A stretch of DNA of 64,000 nt from Thauera sp. Lineage in GTDB: Bacteria > Pseudomonadota > Gammaproteobacteria > Burkholderiales > Rhodocyclaceae. The DNA lies in contig JACKMB010000004.1 in assembly GCA_024235615.1 (NCBI GenBank), forward strand, positions 124,001 to 188,000. Direction: 5' to 3'. The notes below the pieces were generated by a model. It did not search any database and had not been told where the DNA came from. It was given only the letters and a program-made list of their open reading frames with translations. A program made the position numbers and the translations under genes. Every line of letters begins with the position of its first letter. Positions within the stretch are counted from its first letter, which is position 1. This document shows, piece after piece, positions 1 through 7,819 of this stretch.

Positions 1-1
1 A

Positions 2-481
2 TACAACAAGTCCGGCCGCAACGCCGCGGTCGTGAAGATGAAGTTCAAGAACCTGCTCACCGGCGCGCCGTCGGAGTCGGTCTACAAGGCCGACGACAAG
101 TTCGAGGTCGTCGTCCTAGACCACAAGGAAGTCACCTACTCCTACTTCGCCGACCCGATGTACGTGTTCATGGACGCCGACTACGAGCAGTACGAAGTCG
201 AAGCGGACAACATGACCGATGCGCTCAAGTACCTCGAGGATGGCCTGCAGTGCGAGGTGGTGTTCTACAACGGCAAGGCGATCTCGGTCGAGCTGCCCAA
301 CAGCGTGGTGCGCGAGGTCGTCTACACCGAGCCCGCCGTCAAGGGCGACACCTCGGGCAAGGTCATGAAGCCGGCCAAGATCAGCACCGGCTTCGAGCTG
401 CCGGTGCCCGCCTTCGTCGAGATCGGCGACAAGATCGAGATCGACACCCGCACCGACGAGTACAAGAACCGCGTGAAGTAA
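2..481 (+). CDS. efp: Elongation factor P, C-terminal 159 residues (5' end outside window)
   Basis: EF-P binds ribosomes stalled on polyproline stretches and promotes peptide bond formation. The reading frame is open from the first bases; the visible part starts inside domain I ([14 protein letters not shown]) and runs through the OB-fold domains II and III to the usual end, [12 protein letters not shown]. The loop tip carries SGR, with the arginine at bases 17-19, where Escherichia coli has a lysine. In the family this marks the EF-P type whose arginine is rhamnosylated by EarP; the EarP gene is not in the window. A strong terminator follows 18 bases after the stop. The identification is secure; only the first 25 to 30 residues are missing. 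Confidence 0.96.
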   Translation, partial: YNKSGRNAAVVKMKFKNLLTGAPSESVYKADDKFEVVVLDHKEVTYSYFADPMYVFMDADYEQYEVEADNMTDALKYLEDGLQCEVVFYNGKAISVELPNSVVREVVYTEPAVKGDTSGKVMKPAKISTGFELPVPAFVEIGDKIEIDTRTDEYKNRVK

Positions 482-498
482 GCCGTTCTGTCGTGATG

Positions 499-533
499 AA
501 AACAATGGGGCCCGTTCGGGCCCCATTGTTTTT
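499..533 (+). terminator. Rho-independent terminator of efp
   Basis: There is a perfect 15-bp stem (499-513 with 518-532) around a GTTC loop. An A run opens the stem and a T run closes it, so it could work in both directions. It lies 18 bases after the efp stop. Confidence 0.9.
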
Positions 534-624
534 CCGCTTGTTGCAGCGTGCATTTTGCGGTTCTTCTTCGCGCCGGGATTGCGTAACCTGCATCCTGTCG
601 TCGTCGAAGTCGCCCTCGTCCCTC

Positions 625-1194
625 ATGAACGCGTCCCGCCTGCTCCTCGCCCTCGCCGCCTCCCTCCTCGCCACTGCCTGCGCACCCGAACCCGAGACGC
701 AGCCCAAGGCCGAACCGGCCGTTCCTTCCCCCGAGGCGCCGCGCAGCGAGGCCGCCGAGGCTAGGCGCGAAGCGGCCGAGGCCGCTCGCGAGGCAGTGCA
801 GAAGGCTGGTGAGGCCGCGCGCAAGATCGGTGAGGCGGGGAGCGCCGCGGTGGAGGCGGCAGTGCGCACCGCCGCCGAGAAGGCCGCCAGCGAGCTCGCC
901 AAGGATTCGTCCGATGATTCGGTCGCGGGGGGGCTGCATCAGGCGCCCAACGAGGATCGTGGTGGCGATGGCCGCCCGGCCGAGACCGTGCGCGACGCCA
1001 GGCAAGCCGCCGAGCAGGCGGCGCACCGCATCGCCGAGGCCACCCGCGACGCGGCGGAGCGCCTGCGCGAGGTCGGCAAGGGCGCGCTCGAGAGCATGCG
1101 TGCGCGTACCGAGCTGCCGACGCAGGAGGCCGCGCCGGTCGAGGAGCGCAGCGCAGTACCGATCGAGGACGGCAAGGAGCCGGCCGGCCGGTAA
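625..1194 (+). CDS. Alanine/glutamate-rich coiled-coil lipoprotein
   Basis: This 189-residue protein of unknown function begins with a lipoprotein signal (MNASRLLLALAASLLATAC), the cysteine being the predicted lipidation site. The mature part has a short proline-rich stretch and then long helical segments rich in Ala, Glu and Arg (EAAEARREAAEAAREAV and similar), which suggest coiled coil. It is probably membrane-anchored in the envelope. I chose the ATG at 625 because it opens the signal peptide; the same frame is open further upstream. The next gene starts 29 bases later on the same strand, so the two may be cotranscribed. Low sequence complexity prevents a family call. Confidence 0.7.
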   Translation: MNASRLLLALAASLLATACAPEPETQPKAEPAVPSPEAPRSEAAEARREAAEAAREAVQKAGEAARKIGEAGSAAVEAAVRTAAEKAASELAKDSSDDSVAGGLHQAPNEDRGGDGRPAETVRDARQAAEQAAHRIAEATRDAAERLREVGKGALESMRARTELPTQEAAPVEERSAVPIEDGKEPAGR

Positions 1195-1223
1195 TCGGCG
1201 TGGTGCAGGCGAAGGGCGTATCC

Positions 1224-2372
1224 ATGGCGAGCGCATCCGTCTTCCGTACCCTGCTGCTGCTCGCCTGCCTGCTGTTCACCCAGGCGAGCCCGGCCGCCGA
1301 CGCCGCCATGGCCGCGCCGGCGCTCGATCTGCCCGCCCCGGGCCAGCTTCACGTCTACGTGCGTGAAGGCTGCCCGCACTGTGCGGAGGCCAAGCGCTTC
1401 CTCGCCAGCCTCGCCGGATCCCGCCCCGGGTTGCAGGTCGTGCTGCGCGAGGTCGATCGCGATCCCGCCGCGCGTGATGCCCTGGTGGCGATCAGCGAGG
1501 CGGTCGGGGCGTGGCCGCCGGGCGTGCCCACCTTCGTCTACGGCGGTCGCGTTCTGGTCGGCTTCGACGACGCCGAGCATGTCGGCGCCGAGCTGCTGCG
1601 CCTGCTCGACGAGGCTCCGCCGCCGCCGCGTGACCGGGTGGAATCGAGCCTGTTCGGCACCTTGAGCGCGAGCGAGCTCGGCCTGCCGCTGTTTACCCTG
1701 GCGCTCGGCCTGCTCGACGGCTTCAATCCCTGCGCGATGTGGGTGCTGCTGTTCCTGCTCTCGCTGCTGGTGCGGCTGCAGGACCGGCGCCGCATGGCGA
1801 TGGTCGCCGGCACCTTCGTGCTCGCCAGCGGCGCGGTCTATTACGCCTTCATGGCGGCCTGGCTCAACGTCTTCCTGCTCGTCGGCATGACCGCCGCGCT
1901 GCGCGTCGGACTCGCCGTGCTGGCGATGCTGATCGGGCTGATCAACGTGAAGGACTTCTTCGCCTTCCGCCGCGGCGTCTCGCTGTCCATCCCGGCGTCG
2001 GCCAAGCCGGGCATCTACGCGCGCGCCCGCGCCATCCTGAAGGCCGAATCCCTGCCCGCCTCGCTGGTCGCGGTCGCGGCGCTGGCAGTGGTGGTGAACT
2101 TCGTCGAGCTGCTATGCACCGCCGGCCTGCCGGCGATCTACACCGCGGTGCTCACCAGCCAGGGCCTTTCCCCGCTCGCCCACTACGGCTACCTCGGCCT
2201 CTACATCCTCGCCTACATCGCCGACGACGCCCTGATGGTCGGCACCGCGGTGCTCGCGCTCGGCAGCGGCAAGCTTACCGAGAGCGGAGGCCGCCTGCTC
2301 AAGCTGCTCTCGGGCGTAGTGATGCTGGCGCTGGGCGTGGTGATGCTGCTGCGGCCGCAGTGGCTGATGTAG
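1224..2372 (+). CDS. Thioredoxin-fold domain fused to CcdA/DsbD-like membrane domain
   Basis: A 382-residue membrane protein likely to move thiol electrons across the inner membrane. It has a signal peptide (residues 1-25), then a glutaredoxin/thioredoxin-like domain with the redox motif CPHC and the cis-proline loop GVPTF (about residues 38-130). A polytopic domain with about six hydrophobic segments follows. That domain has one cysteine in NPCAMW and another in ELLCTAGLP, the arrangement of the membrane cysteine pair in CcdA/DsbD. I infer a role in periplasmic disulfide reduction or cytochrome c maturation. The ATG at 1224 was chosen over an upstream GTG at 1200 because it opens the signal peptide. 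The specific partner is unknown. Confidence 0.8.
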   Translation: MASASVFRTLLLLACLLFTQASPAADAAMAAPALDLPAPGQLHVYVREGCPHCAEAKRFLASLAGSRPGLQVVLREVDRDPAARDALVAISEAVGAWPPGVPTFVYGGRVLVGFDDAEHVGAELLRLLDEAPPPPRDRVESSLFGTLSASELGLPLFTLALGLLDGFNPCAMWVLLFLLSLLVRLQDRRRMAMVAGTFVLASGAVYYAFMAAWLNVFLLVGMTAALRVGLAVLAMLIGLINVKDFFAFRRGVSLSIPASAKPGIYARARAILKAESLPASLVAVAALAVVVNFVELLCTAGLPAIYTAVLTSQGLSPLAHYGYLGLYILAYIADDALMVGTAVLALGSGKLTESGGRLLKLLSGVVMLALGVVMLLRPQWLM

Positions 2373-2381
2373 GCGGGTGCT

Positions 2382-4052
2382 TCAGTCCGTGCCGCGGCGC
2401 CACACCGCGGCCAGCGCCGCGAGCTTGTTCCACGCCGACAGGCGTTCGTCGGATACCGCGTCGAGGAAGTCCGACAGGCGCTTCGACTTCACCATGGTGT
2501 ACATGGTCAGCCCGGTGGACACCGCGAACACCAGCGCGAAATAGAGCAGGCGCTCGCTCAGCGGCGACTCGGCCTCTGCGAGCAGGTTCATGCCGAGGAA
2601 GCCGGTGGTGATGGTGCCGATGAGGCCGAAGATCGTGACCACGGTCAGCCGCACCACGGTGTTGGCCTGGCGGCGCAGGCTGTCGGCCTCGAGGTAGCCG
2701 TTCATGTCCGCGGTGCGCTCCTTGACCTCGGCATAGAGCGCGTCGGTGCCCAGGTGCGCGGTACTCATGCGGAACAGCGCGCGCGTCTGCGCCTGCTCGG
2801 CGATGTCGTGGAACCAGTAGCGGTGGGTGAAGCGCAGGAAGCCCTCGAAGCTGGCGCGGATCGCGCGCTTGAAGCGGCGCACGCTCGCCGGATCGGCGAC
2901 ATGCAGGCGCTTGAGCGCCTCGACCAGGCGCTCCGAGAACATCAGCAGCGCCGCCTTCTGGAAGTGCGCGATCAGGAAGAGCAGGAAGTGCTGGTGGCGG
3001 AACTGCGCCAGCACGCCGCGCTCGCGGTCGGTGAAATAGGCCGATCTTGCATCGCCCACCACGACCAGCGCGTGGCCGCTGCACAGGTAGCGGGTCCAGG
3101 GCGCCGCGCCGCTCGCGGACCAGAAGCGGTCGTAGCAGTAGCGGCGCTCGAAGTCGTCCAGATGCGGGTTGCCGTAGGGCAGGGTGTTGCCAGCGCCTTC
3201 CCGCTCGGCGTCGCGCGGCCCCGCGCCGGTCACCAGGCCGAGGCGGACGAAGTCCTGCCGTGTAAGCGCCAGCGGGTCGTCGAGCGCGAGATAGGCCGTC
3301 AGCGGCATGCGGTGATACTCGATCTGACGGTAGCGCAGCGCGCCCGGCTGCTCGGAGTAGGCGCTCGCAAGCGGCTGCATCAGCCAGGCCCAGTGCGACG
3401 CGATGCGCGGCGCGCGGTGGCGGCTCACATGCGCCATGAACGCCTCGCGCTCGTGCGCATCGGTGCGCGCCAGCACCGACCCGTCGCGCCCGAGCAGTTC
3501 GGCGACGGCGAGGCTGTGCAGCGCGCGGCCATGCTCGTCCCAGCCCGAAGGGTAGGCGCGGCCGATGCGGTACATCAGCTCCTGCACCTCGGACAGGGGC
3601 AGGTCGCCCCCGGCCACCTCGACGTTGAGGATCACCACATCGATGTCGAAGAAAAAATACAGATGCACATGGACGACATCGAGCGTCACCGGCGTGTCGC
3701 CCTCGCGGGCGGCGACGCGCAGCCTGGCGATGTCGCGGCGGCGGAACACCCGCATCGCCGGCCCGGCATCCGCCGAGTCGCTGTGCTGCGCGCGCCCCTC
3801 GCCGTACAGGAGCTGCTGCACGTAAGGCAGGAAGGTGACGAACTCGTTGTAGTGGCGTTCCTGGAAGACGCTGCCCTCGACCTCCAGGTCGTGCTCGACC
3901 TCGCGCCACGGCGACGCCTCGCCCAGGTCGCGCAGCACCTGCCACGGGCGCTGCTGCGGCCCCAGCACACCCGCCCCCGTCAGCAGCCGCAGCGGCCACA
4001 GCAGGGCGAGGCGGAAATGCTTCACCGTCAGCTCGGCAGCGGGCTCGGCCAT
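2382..4052 (-). CDS. CorA-like divalent cation transporter family protein
   Basis: This 556-residue protein has a long soluble N-terminal part and two hydrophobic segments near the C-terminus. The first of these ends in GFLGMN, the GMN signature of the CorA/Mrs2 pore, and the second is followed by a basic tail. Standard CorA proteins are about 320-370 residues, so the cytoplasmic part is much enlarged. I infer Mg2+ or other divalent metal transport, but GMN alone does not settle substrate or direction. The start at 4052 (MAEPAAELTVKHF) is preferred over upstream starts with no homology-like sequence. It is convergent with the upstream thiol-redox gene, with 9 bases between them. Confidence 0.72.
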   Translation of the reverse strand: MAEPAAELTVKHFRLALLWPLRLLTGAGVLGPQQRPWQVLRDLGEASPWREVEHDLEVEGSVFQERHYNEFVTFLPYVQQLLYGEGRAQHSDSADAGPAMRVFRRRDIARLRVAAREGDTPVTLDVVHVHLYFFFDIDVVILNVEVAGGDLPLSEVQELMYRIGRAYPSGWDEHGRALHSLAVAELLGRDGSVLARTDAHEREAFMAHVSRHRAPRIASHWAWLMQPLASAYSEQPGALRYRQIEYHRMPLTAYLALDDPLALTRQDFVRLGLVTGAGPRDAEREGAGNTLPYGNPHLDDFERRYCYDRFWSASGAAPWTRYLCSGHALVVVGDARSAYFTDRERGVLAQFRHQHFLLFLIAHFQKAALLMFSERLVEALKRLHVADPASVRRFKRAIRASFEGFLRFTHRYWFHDIAEQAQTRALFRMSTAHLGTDALYAEVKERTADMNGYLEADSLRRQANTVVRLTVVTIFGLIGTITTGFLGMNLLAEAESPLSERLLYFALVFAVSTGLTMYTMVKSKRLSDFLDAVSDERLSAWNKLAALAAVWRRGTD

Positions 4053-4129
4053 GACGTGTCTCCCTTCGCTTCGCGGGTTCTTGTCCGGGCAGTGTAGCGA
4101 CAGGAGAGGGCAGGCGGGCGGCGAGCGTG

Positions 4130-4501
4130 CTAGGGGGCGGTCCCCGGCAGGTCGGTCGTCGCATCCGCCACGCCCGCCGAGGTTTCGAGCCACTTCCGCT
4201 TCTCCGTCACCTTGGCCCACGTGTTCGCGTCGGGCAGCGCCGGATGGGCCTCGACGATGCGTCGCCAGGCCTTCGCCAGCGTGGCGTTGAGCGCGAGGTA
4301 TTCGCGCTGCGCCGCGGTGAGCTCATCCTCCGGGACGATCGCATCCACCGGACATTCGGCCACGCACAGGGTGCAGTCGATGCACTCCTCCGGATCGATC
4401 ACCAGGAAGTTCGGGCCCTCGCGGAAGGCATCGACGGGGCACATGCTGACGCAGTCCGTGTATTTGCAACGGATGCAGGCTTCGGTGACGACGTGGGTCA
4501 T
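4130..4501 (-). CDS. fdxA: Seven-iron ferredoxin (3Fe-4S/4Fe-4S), FdxA type
   Basis: A 123-residue ferredoxin acting as a small cytoplasmic electron carrier. The N-terminal motif [14 protein letters not shown] and the second motif [12 protein letters not shown] give one 3Fe-4S and one 4Fe-4S cluster, as in Azotobacter-type FdxA. The C-terminal 60 residues form the usual extension. Its ATG overlaps the stop of the hemerythrin gene by four bases (4498-4501), so the two are translationally coupled. The shared divergent control region with nsrR suggests expression under nitrosative stress. Confidence 0.92.
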   Translation of the reverse strand: MTHVVTEACIRCKYTDCVSMCPVDAFREGPNFLVIDPEECIDCTLCVAECPVDAIVPEDELTAAQREYLALNATLAKAWRRIVEAHPALPDANTWAKVTEKRKWLETSAGVADATTDLPGTAP

Positions 4502-4854
4502 GGCCGCGCCTCCTCGAACAGGGTCTCCAGCACGGGAAAGAGCTCGCGCTCCTCGAAGCGCACATGGTCGATCAGCGCCTGCCCGGCCTGCGCCTCGTCG
4601 CGGCCCCGCAGCGCCGCGGCGAACAGCAGCCTGAGCTGCGCGTGCTCCGCGCGCAGGCGTTCGGCGAGCGCCAGGTGGCGATCGGTGTCGAGCAGCGGCA
4701 GCAGGTCGCGCTCCTCCTCGGCGAAATGGGCTTCGAGGCCCGGCAGCTCCGCGTCGAGCTCGGCCTGCGCCCCGCCCGCGAGCAGATGCCTGCCGAGGCG
4801 CAGCGCGGTGTGATGCTCACGGGACAACTGGGCGAGACGGCTGTGGCGTTTCAT
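4498..4854 (-). CDS. Hemerythrin-like HHE domain protein
   Basis: A 118-residue protein with the helical-bundle di-iron HHE pattern. The possible iron ligands visible are in [31 protein letters not shown] and [11 protein letters not shown]. Small HHE proteins bind O2 or NO or repair iron centres. Its place beside fdxA and opposite nsrR, with an NsrR-like operator upstream, suggests an NO-protective role (inference). The start at 4854 (MKRHSRLAQ) was chosen because the frame upstream of it would run through the operator palindrome. It overlaps fdxA by ATGA. Confidence 0.87.
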   Translation of the reverse strand: MKRHSRLAQLSREHHTALRLGRHLLAGGAQAELDAELPGLEAHFAEEERDLLPLLDTDRHLALAERLRAEHAQLRLLFAAALRGRDEAQAGQALIDHVRFEERELFPVLETLFEEARP

Positions 4855-4879
4855 GGCGGATCCTTGCGGCAACTCCTTG

Positions 4880-4902
4880 AAGAGGAGTATCAAACTCCTC
4901 TT
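4880..4902. promoter_or_regulatory. NsrR-type operator in the nsrR/hemerythrin divergent promoter
   Basis: A 23-bp palindrome with perfect 9-base arms AAGAGGAGT and ACTCCTCTT around five bases. This is the 11-1-11 layout known for NsrR sites. It sits 26 bases upstream of the hemerythrin start and 74 bases upstream of the nsrR start, so it could control both. Confidence 0.72.
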
Positions 4903-4975
4903 TTAAAGAGTCAACTCATATGAATCTATTGTTGCTAGCATGGCGGCTACAGCCACGCCTCTGCACGCCCTGCCG

Positions 4976-5470
4976 ATGAACATCACCCAGCACACCGACT
5001 ACGCCCTCCGGGTACTCATGTACCTGGGGGCGGTCCCCGAGCGGCGCGTCACCATCAAGGAGGTGGCCGAACGCTTCGACATCTCGCGCAGCCACCTGAT
5101 GAAGATCGTCACCGAGCTGGTGGCGAAAGGCTTCGTCGACGGCGCGCGCGGCAAGGGCGGCGGCTTGAGGCTGGCACGCGCGGCGAGCGAGATCGGCCTC
5201 GGCGACGTGGTGCGCCAGCTCGAACCCAGCCTCGCGCTCGTCGAGTGCTTCGGAACGCAGTCGCACTGCGTGCTGGATCCGGCCTGCCGGCTCAAAGGTG
5301 CGCTGGACAGCGCCCTGCAGGCCTTCCTGGCCGCGCTCGACCGCGTTTCGCTTGCCGACCTCGTCGGCAGCGACGCACGGCTGCACGCGGCGCTCGGCCT
5401 GCAAGCGGCGGCGCGCGCCACCGTGCCAATCACGATCGTGCACCCGCCCGCCGGTCGCGAGCGGCGATAG
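4976..5470 (+). CDS. nsrR: Rrf2-family nitric oxide-sensing repressor NsrR
   Basis: A 164-residue Rrf2 protein that represses NO-response genes until its Fe-S cluster is nitrosylated. It has the N-terminal winged helix (MNITQHTDYALRVLMYLG, helix around SRSHLMKIVTELVAKG, wing GARGKGGGLRLARA). It then shows the NsrR-specific region GDVVRQLEPSLALVECF and PACRLKGAL. Three cysteines, spaced CX6CX5C, are the expected cluster ligands. The ATG at 4976 matches the usual NsrR N-terminus and is preferred over 4940. It is divergent from the hemerythrin-ferredoxin pair with a palindromic operator between them, so autoregulation and control of that pair are likely. Confidence 0.92.
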   Translation: MNITQHTDYALRVLMYLGAVPERRVTIKEVAERFDISRSHLMKIVTELVAKGFVDGARGKGGGLRLARAASEIGLGDVVRQLEPSLALVECFGTQSHCVLDPACRLKGALDSALQAFLAALDRVSLADLVGSDARLHAALGLQAAARATVPITIVHPPAGRERR

Positions 5471-5590
5471 TCGGGGCGCGCTGCACCATCGGATGACGGT
5501 CGGCCTGCGGTTCGTTGGCGCGCAGAGCCGCGGGCGGGTTCTTCGCGCGCTGCTCGCAACGCATTCGCCGCAGGGAGGCTGGGCCATGCT

Positions 5591-5617
5591 AATTTATGTC
5601 ATGTTGTGATATAAATT
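5591..5617. promoter_or_regulatory. 27-bp AT-rich palindrome upstream of the small membrane protein gene
   Basis: Two 11-base arms, AATTTATGTCA and TGATATAAATT, are complementary at 10 of 11 positions around TGTTG. AT richness in a GC-rich setting and a position 37 bases before the start codon point to a dimeric regulator site. The protein that binds it is not identifiable; it differs from the NsrR-like site at 4880. Confidence 0.55.
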
Positions 5618-5653
5618 CCTCGACCCGCCCAAACACGCCAGCAGAGATCGATC

Positions 5654-6229
5654 ATGTCCTCCCTCCATCTGCCGCCCATGCTGTGGTCCTCGGACGCCGC
5701 CTGGACCGAGCTCTCCCGCCGTCCGCCCTCGCTGGCCACCCTGGTCTTCGGGGTCGCCCTGCCGGCCGCCATGTTGCCCCCCACGATGTTGTCGCATGCG
5801 ACCGACGTCGGATCGGCCCACTATCTGCCCGCCCTCTCCGCTTCCGCCTGGCAGTTTGTGGAGTTCGCGCTGTTCGCAGCGCAAGTCGCCGGCTTCCTGA
5901 TGATCCGCTGGCTGATCGGCGCCGTCGCGGCGAGCCATGGGGTGCGGGCGAGCGCACGCGACGCCTGTCTGCTCGCGACGGTATCCCTGCTACCGCTCTG
6001 GCTATCGTCGTTCGCACTCCTGCAGGACGGGACGCTCGCCGTCCTGGTGCTGCCGTTGCTGGCGATCGGTGCCTCGGTCGCGCTGCTGAAGCGGGGTGTC
6101 CGCTGCATGCTCGGGGTTCGTGAGGAGATCGTGGCCCTGGAGATCGGCATCGTCGCGATCCACTGCGGCGTGCTGGCCTGGGCTGCAACGATGGCGGTGT
6201 TTCTTGTCCCGGGCCTCCCGGCGCTTTGA
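5654..6229 (+). CDS. Yip1-like small integral membrane protein
   Basis: A 191-residue inner-membrane protein with about five hydrophobic segments and no obvious catalytic motif. The layout (short soluble N-terminus with conserved-looking tryptophans, then a compact bundle) resembles Yip1-domain proteins, but this is a weak fold-level call. The ATG at 5654 follows 36 bases after a strong AT-rich palindrome, so expression is probably switched by a dedicated regulator. It is convergent with sdhB. A link to the adjacent NO-response locus is possible but is inference from proximity. Confidence 0.6.
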   Translation: MSSLHLPPMLWSSDAAWTELSRRPPSLATLVFGVALPAAMLPPTMLSHATDVGSAHYLPALSASAWQFVEFALFAAQVAGFLMIRWLIGAVAASHGVRASARDACLLATVSLLPLWLSSFALLQDGTLAVLVLPLLAIGASVALLKRGVRCMLGVREEIVALEIGIVAIHCGVLAWAATMAVFLVPGLPAL

Positions 6230-6286
6230 CGTGGACAGAACGCGGTCCGGCCCGTGGGGCGGATGGCGCGCTCCCGCCCTGCCTCT

Positions 6287-6982
6287 TCAGGACGAACGCC
6301 GCAGCAGCGCCAGGCGGATGCGTTCGATCGCGTGGGAAGGGCTCAGGCCCTTCGGGCAGACCTCGGTGCAGTTCATGATCGTGCGGCAGCGGTAGAGGCG
6401 ATAGACGTCGTCGAGGAAGTCGAGGCGCTCGGCGGTGGCGGTGTCGCGGCTGTCGGCGATGAAGCGGTAGGCCTGCAGCAGGCCGGAAGGCCCGATGAAC
6501 TTGTCCGGATTCCACCAGTAGGACGGGCAGAACGCACTGCAGCAGGCGCACAGGATGCACTCGTACAGCCCATCCAGGCGTTCGCGCTCGGCCGGGGTCT
6601 GCAGCCGCTCGCGCTCGGGCAGGGGCTCGTCGTTGATCAGCCAGGGGCGGATCGAGTGGTAGTGGGCGAAGAACTGCGTCATGTCCACGATCAGGTCGCG
6701 GATCACCGGGAAGCCCGGCAGCGGGCGCAGCACCACCGGCTCCTTCAGGCCATCGAGCGCGGTCAGGCAGGCGAGGCCGTTGCGACCGTTGATGTTCATC
6801 GCGTCCGAGCCGCACACGCCCTCGCGGCACGAGCGCCGGAACGACAGGCTGTCGTCCTGCACGCGCAGCCGCATCAGCAGGTCGAGCAGCTTCTTGTCGC
6901 CCGCCTCCGGCTGCACCTCGTAGGCCTGCATTCGCGGCGGTGCGCCGCTCTCCGGGTCGAAGCGATAGATGTCCAGTCTCAT
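6287..6982 (-). CDS. sdhB: Succinate dehydrogenase iron-sulfur subunit
   Basis: A 231-residue SdhB, which passes electrons from the flavoprotein SdhA to quinone through three Fe-S clusters. The 2Fe-2S motif is CREGVCGSDAMNINGRNGLAC in outline (6770-6840), followed by the 4Fe-4S motif CILCACCSAFCP and the 3Fe-4S motif CRTIMNCTEVCPKG. Length and order are normal. It starts 17 bases after the sdhD stop. The usual gene between them, sdhA, is absent, so the catalytic subunit must be encoded elsewhere or the complex is incomplete. Confidence 0.95.
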   Translation of the reverse strand: MRLDIYRFDPESGAPPRMQAYEVQPEAGDKKLLDLLMRLRVQDDSLSFRRSCREGVCGSDAMNINGRNGLACLTALDGLKEPVVLRPLPGFPVIRDLIVDMTQFFAHYHSIRPWLINDEPLPERERLQTPAERERLDGLYECILCACCSAFCPSYWWNPDKFIGPSGLLQAYRFIADSRDTATAERLDFLDDVYRLYRCRTIMNCTEVCPKGLSPSHAIERIRLALLRRSS

Positions 6983-6999
6983 GTCGCGCCCTTCCCCGC

Positions 7000-7332
7000 T
7001 CAGGTGGACAATGCGGCCGCGGCCAGGCTCAGCAGCACGCGCACCAGCACGCCGAGCAGCACGACCGCGATCAGGCTCAGCACCGCCAGCCGCAAGCCGC
7101 GCGGCTGGATATAGTCGAGCACGATGTCGCGCAGGCCGACCCAGGCGTGCGCGCACAAGGCGCCGAACAGCAGGGCGATCAGCGGCCCACCGAGCACGCC
7201 GCCCGCGAAGGCGCGCCACGCGGAGAAATCGAGCGGTGACGCAAAGGGCAGCGCGAGAACGGCGAGCACGAGCAGCAGCAAGGCGCTGATGCGCTGGACC
7301 ACCCAGGCCCGCTGTCCGTCGAACAGCCTCAT
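7000..7332 (-). CDS. sdhD: Succinate dehydrogenase membrane anchor subunit
   Basis: A 110-residue hydrophobic protein with three predicted membrane helices and the SdhD motif HAWVGLRDIVLDYIQP. In the family this motif carries a residue near the quinone site. The N-terminus MRLFDGQRAWVVQRISA fits the family. Its start overlaps the sdhC stop (ATGA at 7329-7332), showing an operon. In sdhCDAB operons the next gene is sdhA; here it is sdhB. Confidence 0.9.
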   Translation of the reverse strand: MRLFDGQRAWVVQRISALLLLVLAVLALPFASPLDFSAWRAFAGGVLGGPLIALLFGALCAHAWVGLRDIVLDYIQPRGLRLAVLSLIAVVLLGVLVRVLLSLAAAALST

Positions 7333-7715
7333 GACAACCCCCAGAAGAGCAGGAACACTGCCAGCGCTGGCGCGGCGATCAGGACGAGGCGGGCGCTGGC
7401 GCGCGCACGCTCGAGCTCGCCGCCGATGCCGACGTCCATCAGCAGGTGGCGGATGCCGGCCAGCACGTGATGCACGAGCGCCCACACCAGCACGCCGGCT
7501 GCCACGACCGCAAGTGGCGACGAAATCAAATCGCGCACCGAGGCGAAACCCGCCTCGTCGCGCAGCGAGGTGTCGAGCAGCACGGCGACGACGGGCAGGG
7601 CGATGAACAGCAGCACCCCCGAAACACGGTGCGCGATCGATGCGATTGCACCGATCGGAAAGCGGATCTGCGCCAGTTTCAGGAATACCGGCAAGCGACG
7701 AGGATGCCTGTCCAT
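7329..7715 (-). CDS. sdhC: Succinate dehydrogenase cytochrome b556 subunit
   Basis: A 128-residue membrane subunit with three helices. It has the family motif SIAHRVSGVLLF in helix 1 and the haem-ligand region LVHHVLAGIRHLLMD in helix 2. The N-terminus RRLPVFLKLAQIRFPIGAIASI is typical. The ATG at 7715 opens this sequence. It is first in the sdhC-sdhD-sdhB run, and the MFS gene upstream on the same strand ends 104 bases before it. It anchors haem b and quinone in complex II. Confidence 0.92.
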   Translation of the reverse strand: MDRHPRRLPVFLKLAQIRFPIGAIASIAHRVSGVLLFIALPVVAVLLDTSLRDEAGFASVRDLISSPLAVVAAGVLVWALVHHVLAGIRHLLMDVGIGGELERARASARLVLIAAPALAVFLLFWGLS

Positions 7716-7819
7716 GTGGGCTCCCGGGCAGTTCGAGCCGCCGCCGGTGGCGGCGGAACAGCGCTTACCCGAACCATAGACCATAGGCCGGTGTGGTGCC
7801 GGCGTCGGTGCGGTGCGCC

